In this document: positions 11,423 to 17,978 of the stretch, in pieces
Layout: every line of letters starts with the position of its first letter
Numbering within the stretch: the first letter of the stretch is position 1
Assembly (NCBI GenBank): GCA_965233705.1
Contig: CBDDTF010000003.1
Span: 1,488,001 to 1,552,000, forward strand
DNA: 64,000 bases
Origin: Algihabitans sp965233705
GTDB taxonomy: Bacteria > Pseudomonadota > Alphaproteobacteria > Kiloniellales > DSM-21159
Direction: 5' to 3'
Made by a program: the position numbers and the translations under genes
The notes under the pieces: generated by a model
Database searches by the model: none
The model's input: only the letters and a program-made list of their open reading frames with translations
Told to the model about the DNA's origin: nothing

Positions 11423-12592
11423 CTATTCCGACGGCTGGTGATGCAGGGCGCCGGACGGCTGGCGGCCCTGCTGACCGCGCCGCCGGATCCAGACGCCGAT
11501 CCGCCGGATGCCCTCCATCAGTCCGCCGGGCAGGAAGATCACGACCAGCATGAAGAGGATGCCCAGCGTCAGGTGCCAGCCCTCGCCGACGAACAGGCTG
11601 GCGAAGCCGACCAGGAACTCGTTCAGGCCGTCCGGCAGGAAGGAGAAGAGCTGCCCCAGCTCAGTCCGGTTGATGGCCGAGAAGATGTTCTCGAAGTACT
11701 TGATGATGCCCGCCCCGAGCAGCGGCCCGATCAGCGTGCCCGCCCCGCCCAGGATGGTCATCAGCACCACCTCGCCGGACGCGGTCCACTGCATGCGCTC
11801 GGCGCCGGCCAGCGGGTCGGTGATCACCATGAGCGAGCCGGCCAGCCCGGCGTACATGCCGGAAATGACGAAGGCGACCAGCAGGTAGGGCCGGGTGTTG
11901 AAGCCGGTGTAGCGCATGCGGGTCTGGTTCGACTTGATCGCCAGCAGCTTCAGCCCGAAGGGCGAGCGGAAGATCTTGAGCGAGACCCAGAAGGCCAGGA
12001 TCAGCACCACCGCGCAGAAGTAGAAGGCCGTGTAGCCCGTCATCTCCAGCCCGAACAGCGAGGGCGAGGGCAGCGCCTCCTTGGCCTCGCCCATGAGGGC
12101 GCGGTCGATGATCCGCGGGTCGGCGACGTCGAGGATCAGCGCCGTCTCGCCGTTGGTGATCGGGGTGAGCACCGAGTAGGCGAGGTTGTAGGACATCTGC
12201 GCGAAGGCCAGCGTCAGGATCGCGAAGTAGATGCCCGACCGGCGCAGGCTGACGAAACCGATCACCAGCGCGAACAGCCCGGCGATCAGGATGCCGAAGG
12301 CGATCGCCAGCAGCACGTTCATCGTCAGCAGCTTGAACATCCACACCGCGGCGTAGGAGCCGACGCCCAGGAAGGCGGCATGGCCGAAGGAGAGGTAGCC
12401 GGTGAGTCCGAACAGGAGGTTGAAGCCGATCGCGAAGATCCCGAAGATCGCGAAGCGCTGCAGCAGGTCCGGGTAGCTGGCCCCGATCGGCGCCAGCCAG
12501 ACCGGCATGGTCAGCACGGCGAGTGAGAAAACCGCCATCAGCAGCAGGTCGCGCTTGGGCGTCGAGGGATTGAATGCCGTCAGGCTCGCCAT
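11423..12592 (-). CDS. livM: Branched-chain amino acid-type ABC transporter permease LivM
   Basis: 389 residues with about ten hydrophobic segments. The LivM signature GLTGYLSFGHAAFLGVGSY lies around 63-81, and the conserved EAA-like loop region SNQTRMRYTGFN lies in the second half. The basic C-terminal tail (RRIGVWIRRRGQQ) is cytoplasmic. It lies four bases after livH and upstream of livG in the same operon. Confidence 0.93.
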   Translation of the reverse strand: MASLTAFNPSTPKRDLLLMAVFSLAVLTMPVWLAPIGASYPDLLQRFAIFGIFAIGFNLLFGLTGYLSFGHAAFLGVGSYAAVWMFKLLTMNVLLAIAFGILIAGLFALVIGFVSLRRSGIYFAILTLAFAQMSYNLAYSVLTPITNGETALILDVADPRIIDRALMGEAKEALPSPSLFGLEMTGYTAFYFCAVVLILAFWVSLKIFRSPFGLKLLAIKSNQTRMRYTGFNTRPYLLVAFVISGMYAGLAGSLMVITDPLAGAERMQWTASGEVVLMTILGGAGTLIGPLLGAGIIKYFENIFSAINRTELGQLFSFLPDGLNEFLVGFASLFVGEGWHLTLGILFMLVVIFLPGGLMEGIRRIGVWIRRRGQQGRQPSGALHHQPSE

Positions 12593-12596
12593 GGTC

Positions 12597-13613
12597 TCAG
12601 GTCTCCATGACGCCCTTGCGGCCCAGCAGCCCGCGCGGACGGGTCAGCAGGATCGCAACGGCGATCAGATAGATGATGATCTGGTCGATGCCGGGGAACA
12701 CCTCCTTGACCGCCCCCATCGAGGCGAAGGACTGCACGATCCCGAGCAGGAAGCCGGCGGCCACCGCGCCGGGCAGCGAGCCCATGCCGCCGACCACCAC
12801 GACCACGAAGGACAGCACCAGGAAGTTCATGCCCATGTTGTAGTCGGGCGGCAGGATCGGCGTGTACATCGTGCCGGCCAGCCCGGCGACCACGGCGGCG
12901 ATCCCGAAGACCACCGTGAAGCGCTTTTCGATGTTGATGCCGAGCAGCCCGACGGTCTCGCGGTCGGCCATGCCGGCGCGCACCACCATGCCGTAGGTGG
13001 TGAACTGCAGGAACGCGAAGACCGCGCCGATGATCAGCAGCGAAGTGGCGAGGTAGACCAGGCGCCACCAGGGATAGACCAGCGCCTCGCTGAGGCCGAA
13101 CAGCGCGCCCACCGGCGCCGCGCCGGAGACGATGTCCGGCGCCGACTGCGGGATCGGGTTGGCGCCGTAGAAAACCTTGATGATCTCGCCGAGCACGATG
13201 GCCAGGCCGAAGGTGACCAGGATCTGCTCGGCGTGGGAGCGCTTGTAGAAGAAGCGGATCAGCCCGCGCTCCATCGCCAGGCCGATCAGCAGCATGACCG
13301 GGATCGCGACCAGGATGGCGATCGGCACCGACCAGTCGATGATCGCCGTGCCGAGGTCGCCGAACCAGATCTCCAGGTAGGGCTCGTCCTTGTAGGCCTC
13401 GAAGAAGGTGATGCTCTCGTCGCGCACCTGCTTCGAGAAGTTGAGCGCGGCGTTGACCGAGACGGCCACGAAGGCGCCCAGCATGAACAGCGCGCCGTGC
13501 GCGAAGTTCACCACGCCCAGCGTCCCGAACACCAGGGTCAGCCCCAGCGCGATCAGCGCGTAGGCACCGCCCTTGTCCAGGCCGTTGAGGAGCTGGATGA
13601 GAAAGGCATCCAT
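12597..13613 (-). CDS. livH: Branched-chain amino acid-type ABC transporter permease LivH
   Basis: 338 residues, multi-spanning. It begins with the LivH pattern LNGLDKGGAYALIALGLTLVFG and VNFAHGALFMLGAF. A hydrophilic insert around residues 60-85 (KQVRDESITFFEAYKDEP) is longer than in E. coli LivH and is seen in some amide or urea-type permeases. It follows the binding-protein gene after a 130-base gap that contains GC-rich inverted repeats but no clear T-run terminator. Confidence 0.92.
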   Translation of the reverse strand: MDAFLIQLLNGLDKGGAYALIALGLTLVFGTLGVVNFAHGALFMLGAFVAVSVNAALNFSKQVRDESITFFEAYKDEPYLEIWFGDLGTAIIDWSVPIAILVAIPVMLLIGLAMERGLIRFFYKRSHAEQILVTFGLAIVLGEIIKVFYGANPIPQSAPDIVSGAAPVGALFGLSEALVYPWWRLVYLATSLLIIGAVFAFLQFTTYGMVVRAGMADRETVGLLGINIEKRFTVVFGIAAVVAGLAGTMYTPILPPDYNMGMNFLVLSFVVVVVGGMGSLPGAVAAGFLLGIVQSFASMGAVKEVFPGIDQIIIYLIAVAILLTRPRGLLGRKGVMET

Positions 13614-13743
13614 CTGTCGCGTTCCCCTAGAGCGGGACGGCCGGCTCTGCCGCGTCCCAGCACCGATTGCTTACAGGCGACGGCGCGAGGCCGGAGGCGG
13701 CGGCCGGCCGACGCCGGCCCCGCCCCCGGATCCTCGCGGCGCT

Positions 13744-15090
13744 TCAGACCTCGTAGGGGCCCAGGTCGCCCGGGTAGAGGTCGGGCGGGTAGATCACCTG
13801 CTCGGTGGGCACCTCCTGCACGACCTCCAGCAGGTCGAACTGGCTGGTCGGGTTCTCGTTGCCCTTCACCACCAGGACCTTCTTGAAGCACTGGTGATCC
13901 TCGGCCCGGTAGAGGGTCGGGCCGTTGCCGGTGCCGTCGAACTCGAAGCCCTCGAGGAACTTGATCACCTCGACGGGATAGAAGCTCCCCACGCTTTCCA
14001 CCGCGTTGGCATAGAGCAGCGTCTGCACGTAGCAGGTGTGGGCGGCCTGCGACGGCGGGAAGCCGTACTCCTGGCCGAAGGACTTGACGAAGGCCTGCGA
14101 GCCGGCGTCCTGCAGCGACCAGTGCCAGTTGGTCGAGCCGAAGATGCCCTTCACGTTCTCGCCCGCGCCCTGCGCCATCAGGCGCGAGTAGAGCGGCACC
14201 ACGACCTCGAACTGCTTGCCGTTGACCATCTTGTCGCGCAGACCGAACTGCACGGCCTGGGTCAGGCTGTCGACCATGTCCTTGCCGTAGTGGTTGAGGA
14301 TCAGGACGTCGGCCCCGGAGTCCAGCACCGGCGTGATGTACTGCGCGAAGTCGCCGGCGCCCAGCGGCGTGCGCACCGCGTTGACCGTCTCCCAGCCGAG
14401 CGCCTCGGTGACCTCCTTGATCGACTGCTCCTGGCTCCAGCCCCAGGTGTAGTCGGCGGTCAGGTGATAGGCGCGCCGGTCGGTGCCCATGTTGGACTCG
14501 AGCACCGGGCCGAGGGCGGCGCCCGACATGTGGGCGTTGAAGAAGTGGCGGAAGCCGTAGCGGCGGCGGTCCTTGCCGGTGGTGTCGTTGGAGTGGGTCA
14601 GGCCGCACATGAAGATGACGCCCATGTCCTGGCAGAGCGACTGCACCGCGATCGCCACGCCCGAGGAGGAGCCGCCGGTGACCATCACCACGCCGTCGCG
14701 CTCGATCATGCGCTTGGCCGAGGCGCGCGCCGCGTCCGACTTGGTCTGGGTGTCGCCGGTCACATACTCGACCTTCTTGCCGAGCACGCCGTTCCCCTTG
14801 AGCGCCAGCGGCTGCATGGTGTTGAGCATGCCGCCGTCGCCCTCGCCGTTGAGGTGCTTGACGGCCAGGCGGTAGGCGCGCAGCTCGTCCGCCCCCTCCT
14901 CGGCATAGGCGCCGGTCTGCGGCACGTTGAAGCCCAGGGTCACGCTGGAGGCGTTGCCCGGGTCGTTACGGAACTCCTGTGCCCAGGCGCCGCGGCTGAA
15001 CACCGTGGGCGCCAGAATGGCACCGCCGGCGAAGGCCGCGCCGCCCTTCAAAACCCCACGGCGAGTCGTCTTCTTGTCGAAGATCCTCAT
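13744..15090 (-). CDS. Periplasmic solute-binding protein of a liv-type ABC transporter (Tat signal)
   Basis: 448 residues, type 1 periplasmic binding fold (Peripla_BP_6). The N-terminus TTRRGVLKGGAAFAGGAIL followed by GAWAQ is a twin-arginine signal peptide, so it is exported folded. The mature part starts with the LGFNVPQTGAYAEEG ligand-site block. The ATG at 15090 has GGAGG nine bases upstream; an open frame continues to 15297 without similarity. It supplies substrate to LivHMGF. The ligand is unknown: branched-chain amino acids, short amides and urea-like compounds all use this family. Confidence 0.9.
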   Translation of the reverse strand: MRIFDKKTTRRGVLKGGAAFAGGAILAPTVFSRGAWAQEFRNDPGNASSVTLGFNVPQTGAYAEEGADELRAYRLAVKHLNGEGDGGMLNTMQPLALKGNGVLGKKVEYVTGDTQTKSDAARASAKRMIERDGVVMVTGGSSSGVAIAVQSLCQDMGVIFMCGLTHSNDTTGKDRRRYGFRHFFNAHMSGAALGPVLESNMGTDRRAYHLTADYTWGWSQEQSIKEVTEALGWETVNAVRTPLGAGDFAQYITPVLDSGADVLILNHYGKDMVDSLTQAVQFGLRDKMVNGKQFEVVVPLYSRLMAQGAGENVKGIFGSTNWHWSLQDAGSQAFVKSFGQEYGFPPSQAAHTCYVQTLLYANAVESVGSFYPVEVIKFLEGFEFDGTGNGPTLYRAEDHQCFKKVLVVKGNENPTSQFDLLEVVQEVPTEQVIYPPDLYPGDLGPYEV

Positions 15091-15207
15091 CACGTGATTC
15101 CTCCCATTGGTGGTATTGGCGGTGCGCGAGGGGGCCCGTGCGGACGCGCCCCTCTTCGCCCGCCTAAGAAAAAGTAAGCTAGCAAGCCGCGACTCATGCA
15201 ACTGACC

Positions 15208-15294
15208 TTTGCCATCGGCGCAAAATTCTGTAAAAATGTCGGCAAATAGCGTGTTGGCGAAGTCAAAAGATTTACAAGAATGCTGCGCTGCAAA
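15208..15294. promoter_or_regulatory. Candidate ScfR/RamB-like operator cluster (GCAAA repeats)
   Basis: The AT-rich gap between the divergent binding-protein and regulator genes holds TTTGC-N7-GCAAA at 15208-15224, then further GCAAA at 15242-15246 and 15290-15294. RamB/ScfR-family regulators are reported to bind TTTGCAAA-type sites, so these could be autoregulatory. This is inference from motif likeness. Confidence 0.3.
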
Positions 15295-15323
15295 CACGCG
15301 GGAGGACCCGAGGAGACGCTTTC

Positions 15324-17039
15324 TTGGCGCGCTTGCCCATTGGCGCCCGCATTCGCGACCGCCGGCGCGAGCAGGGTTTGACGCAATCCGGCCTGGCTGC
15401 CGCGGCCGGCATTTCGCCGTCGTATCTCAACCTAATCGAGCATGACAAACGCGCGATCGGCGGCGCCTTGCTGCGGCGCATCGCCGAGCTGCTGCAGGTC
15501 GAGATCGGCCACCTGAGCGGCAGCGACGATGCGCGCCTGGCCCAGGACCTGGTCGAGCTGACCCGCTCGCTGGGCGGCGAGGCCCTGCAGGAGGAGGGCG
15601 CGCTGGCCTTCGTGGCCCGCTTCCCCGACTGGGCCCAGGCCTTCGTGCGGCTGCACCGGCGCTACCGCGAGGCGGCGGACTCCGCTCTCACCCTGTCCGA
15701 CCGGCTCAGCCAGGACCCGGCGCTGGTCGAGCTCAGCCACGCGGTGCTCACCCAAATCACGGCGATCCGCTCCTTCGCCGAAATCCTCGAGAGCCACGGC
15801 GACCTGGCGCCCGACGAGCGGGCGCGCTTTTCCAAGATCATCGCCGGGCAGAGCGACGAGCTGGCCTCCAGCGCGCGCGAGATGCTGGCCCTGCTCGGCG
15901 GGCCGCAGGGGGCGATGCGGTCCTCCGCCCCGCGCGAGGAGGTCGACGACTTCATCATCGCCCATGCCAACCACTTCCCGAAGGTCGAGGCCGCCTGCGA
16001 CGCGCTGCGCGGCCAACTGCTGGAGGGCGGCGACAACCTAGCCGGCGCGGTCGACGCCCGGCTGAGCGGGGTGCACGGGCTGAGCCTGTCGATCCAGGCC
16101 GGCGCGCGCAGCGTCGAGATCACCGACAGCCACCTGGTAATTCCGGAAGGCACGCCGGAGGCCAGCGTCCGCTTCCTGCAGGCCCGCATCCTGGCGGAGC
16201 GCGAGCTGGCCGACCTCTGGGACGAGCTGACCCGCGACCCGCGGCTGCGCAGCGACGAGGCGCGCGCCCACGCCCGCGCCGCCCTCGCCCGCTACGCCGC
16301 GGGGGCCCTGCGCTTTCCCTACGTCCCCTTCCTGGAAGCCGCCGAGACCCTGCGTTACGACGTCGACCGCCTGGCCGCCCGCTTCGGCGGCAGCTTCGAG
16401 CAGACGGCGCACCGCCTGGTGACGCTGCGGCGGCCGGGCGCCGAGGGGGTGCCCTTCGCCTTCCTGCGGGCCGACCCGGCCGGCAACCTGTCGAAGCCCT
16501 TCAGCCTGCCGGGCCTGCGCGTGCCGCGCATGGGCGGCACCTGCCCACTGTGGGCGCTGCACACGGCCTTCGCCGTGCCCGACCGGCCGGTCGCCCAGCT
16601 CGCCGAGCTGCCGGAGGGCGAGCGCTATCTCTTCGTCGCCCGGCGGGTGACCAAGACCATCGGCCCCTACGGCGCCCCGCCGGTCACCTTCAGCGTGCTG
16701 CTGGGCTGCGATGCCGCCTATCTCGAACGGCTGGTCTACGGCGACGCCTTCGCCGGCCGCGGCAACCTGGCCACGCCGGTCGGCTACAACTGCCGCTCCT
16801 GCCGCCGCGCCGACTGCGCCCAGCGGGCCCATCCGCCGGTGCTGCCGGGCGCCGCCCGCCAGGCGCGCGACGCGGCGGCGGCCGGGTCCCGGGCCGGGTC
16901 GGAGGTCAGCTCGGAGGTCGGCTCGGGGGTCGGCTCGGGGGGCGGCTCGGAGGTTGCCTCGGCAGCCGGTTCGGCGCAGCCCCTGCAACCGGAGAGGGAC
17001 TCGTCGCCGGCAGCAAAACAAACGATACTGGCGCAATAA
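15324..17039 (+). CDS. ScfR-like XRE regulator with a histidine-kinase-like dimerisation segment
   Basis: 571 residues. An XRE helix-turn-helix lies at about 5-60 (LTQSGLAAAAGISPSYLNLIE). Around 135-190 there is a segment resembling the DHp domain of histidine kinases: SHAVLTQITAIRSFAEIL, with His139 in the place of the phosphorylated His. The C-terminal half is of the short-chain fatty acyl regulator type, with RMGGTCPLWALH and a Cys cluster near the end (YNCRSCRRADCAQRAH). The IrrE/ImmA HExxH metal site is not evident. The last about 50 residues are low-complexity Ser/Glu/Gly repeats. Family members (RamB, PccR) control acetate or propionate metabolism genes. It lies upstream of a receiver protein and a symporter-kinase in the same direction. 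Confidence 0.85.
   Translation: MARLPIGARIRDRRREQGLTQSGLAAAAGISPSYLNLIEHDKRAIGGALLRRIAELLQVEIGHLSGSDDARLAQDLVELTRSLGGEALQEEGALAFVARFPDWAQAFVRLHRRYREAADSALTLSDRLSQDPALVELSHAVLTQITAIRSFAEILESHGDLAPDERARFSKIIAGQSDELASSAREMLALLGGPQGAMRSSAPREEVDDFIIAHANHFPKVEAACDALRGQLLEGGDNLAGAVDARLSGVHGLSLSIQAGARSVEITDSHLVIPEGTPEASVRFLQARILAERELADLWDELTRDPRLRSDEARAHARAALARYAAGALRFPYVPFLEAAETLRYDVDRLAARFGGSFEQTAHRLVTLRRPGAEGVPFAFLRADPAGNLSKPFSLPGLRVPRMGGTCPLWALHTAFAVPDRPVAQLAELPEGERYLFVARRVTKTIGPYGAPPVTFSVLLGCDAAYLERLVYGDAFAGRGNLATPVGYNCRSCRRADCAQRAHPPVLPGAARQARDAAAAGSRAGSEVSSEVGSGVGSGGGSEVASAAGSAQPLQPERDSSPAAKQTILAQ
16899..16970 (+). repeat. 12-bp tandem repeat, six units, 3' end of the regulator gene
   Basis: Six diverged units of TCGGAGGTCGGC-type sequence encode SEVS, SEVG, SGVG and similar four-residue repeats in the disordered tail. 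The period is a multiple of three, so changes in copy number keep the frame. Confidence 0.85.
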
Positions 17040-17089
17040 GAATTGACCGGCCTCCTTGAGGGGCCGGCGTGTGACCGGGAGGACCCGCG

Positions 17090-17572
17090 ATGACCAAGAC
17101 GGTGCTCATCGCCGAAGACGAACCCTTCATTGTCGAGTCCCTGACCTTCCTGCTGACCAAGGCGGGCTATCGGGTGGCCAGTTACGGCGAGGGACAGGCG
17201 GCGCTCAGCGCGATCGTCGAACAACGGCCGGACCTGGTCCTGCTCGACGTCATGCTGCCCGGCATCAACGGGTTCGATCTGCTCCGCCAGCTCCGGGCCA
17301 CGCCCGGCGTCAGCCGCATGCCGGTGCTGGCCCTGACGGCGAAGGGCCAGGATGCCGACCGCCTGCGCATGCTCGAGCTCGGCGCCGACGACTTCGTCAC
17401 CAAGCCCTTCTCCAACAAGGACCTGATGACGCGGATCGGGCGGCTGGTCGGCGGCGAAGCGGGCGAAGAAGGCGCAGACGAGAGCGCGGACGGACGCGCA
17501 GACGGGGCCGCCGACGGGGCCGCCGAGGGGGCCGCCGAGTCCCCCCCCGCGCCAAAATCGCGCAATGGTTGA
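17090..17572 (+). CDS. Receiver-only response regulator
   Basis: 160 residues. A single CheY-like receiver covers residues 1-123: acidic pair Glu9/Asp10/Glu11, phosphoacceptor Asp53 in LLDVMLPG, Thr83 and Lys105 in VTKPF. No DNA-binding or enzymatic output domain follows, only about 35 residues of Ala/Asp/Gly repeats. It is encoded directly upstream of a small membrane protein (8-base overlap) and the symporter-histidine kinase, its probable phosphodonor. Orthologous kinases such as CrbS work with a regulator that has a LuxR-type output (CrbR); here output must come from another protein, perhaps the upstream regulator. Confidence 0.9.
   Translation: MTKTVLIAEDEPFIVESLTFLLTKAGYRVASYGEGQAALSAIVEQRPDLVLLDVMLPGINGFDLLRQLRATPGVSRMPVLALTAKGQDADRLRMLELGADDFVTKPFSNKDLMTRIGRLVGGEAGEEGADESADGRADGAADGAAEGAAESPPAPKSRNG
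17511..17549 (+). repeat. 12-bp tandem repeat, three units, 3' end of the receiver gene
   Basis: Units of GACGGGGCCGCC (third unit GAGGGGGCCGCC) encode an Asp/Gly/Ala/Ala tail after the receiver domain. Same period as the repeats ending the two flanking genes. Confidence 0.85.
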
Positions 17573-17975
17573 CCGGCTGCGCGGCGGCGAGGAGGCGCCG
17601 GCGCCGCGCCACGGCGGCCGGCGGTTGCGCGACATGGCGGCGGTGCTGCCGGTGGCCATGCTGCTGCTGATCCTGCCGCCCTACATCCGCATCTTCGACC
17701 AGGACAGCTTTCTCGGCGGCGTGCCACTGCTCTTCCTCTACATCTTCGGGCTCTGGGCGCTGGTGATCCTGGTCAGCGCCGTGATCGCCCGCGGCCTGGC
17801 CCGGCGCGAGATGTCGCCCGCCGTCGAGGGCGCGCGCGCGGCGGGCAAGGAGGGGGCGCAAGCCGACGCCCCGCCGCCGCCCGGCAGGGAACAGGGTGGC
17901 GAGCAGGGTGGCGGGCAGGATGGCGGGCAAGGCCGCGCGCGCGGTCTCGAACAGGGGCTGGAGCGGGAGGCCTAG
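17565..17975 (+). CDS. Small membrane protein preceding the symporter-kinase
   Basis: 136 residues. Two hydrophobic segments (about 27-45, AVLPVAMLLLILPPYIRIF, and 50-75, GGVPLLFLYIFGLWALVILVS) sit between a basic N-terminus and a long low-complexity Gly/Gln tail. I do not recognise a named family with certainty. Position and topology recall the small companion subunits encoded before sodium/solute symporters (DUF4212/DUF485-like). It overlaps the receiver gene by eight bases and ends three bases before the symporter-kinase start, so it probably acts with that protein in the membrane. Confidence 0.75.
   Translation: MVDRLRGGEEAPAPRHGGRRLRDMAAVLPVAMLLLILPPYIRIFDQDSFLGGVPLLFLYIFGLWALVILVSAVIARGLARREMSPAVEGARAAGKEGAQADAPPPPGREQGGEQGGGQDGGQGRARGLEQGLEREA
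17893..17928 (+). repeat. 12-bp tandem repeat, three units, 3' part of the small membrane protein gene
   Basis: Units CAGGGTGGCGAG, CAGGGTGGCGGG and CAGGATGGCGGG encode a Gly/Gln-rich tail. It is the third consecutive gene in this operon ending in a 12-bp repeat. Confidence 0.8.
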
Positions 17976-17978
17976 CCC

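Noticed and set aside
13614..13743. Terminator between the liv binding-protein and permease genes
   Set aside because: GC-rich inverted repeats are present, but no T-run follows on the minus strand, so I do not call it.
15091..15323. Clear sigma-70 promoter for the ScfR-like gene
   Set aside because: TTGGCG and TACAAG occur but with only 14 bases between them; not convincing.
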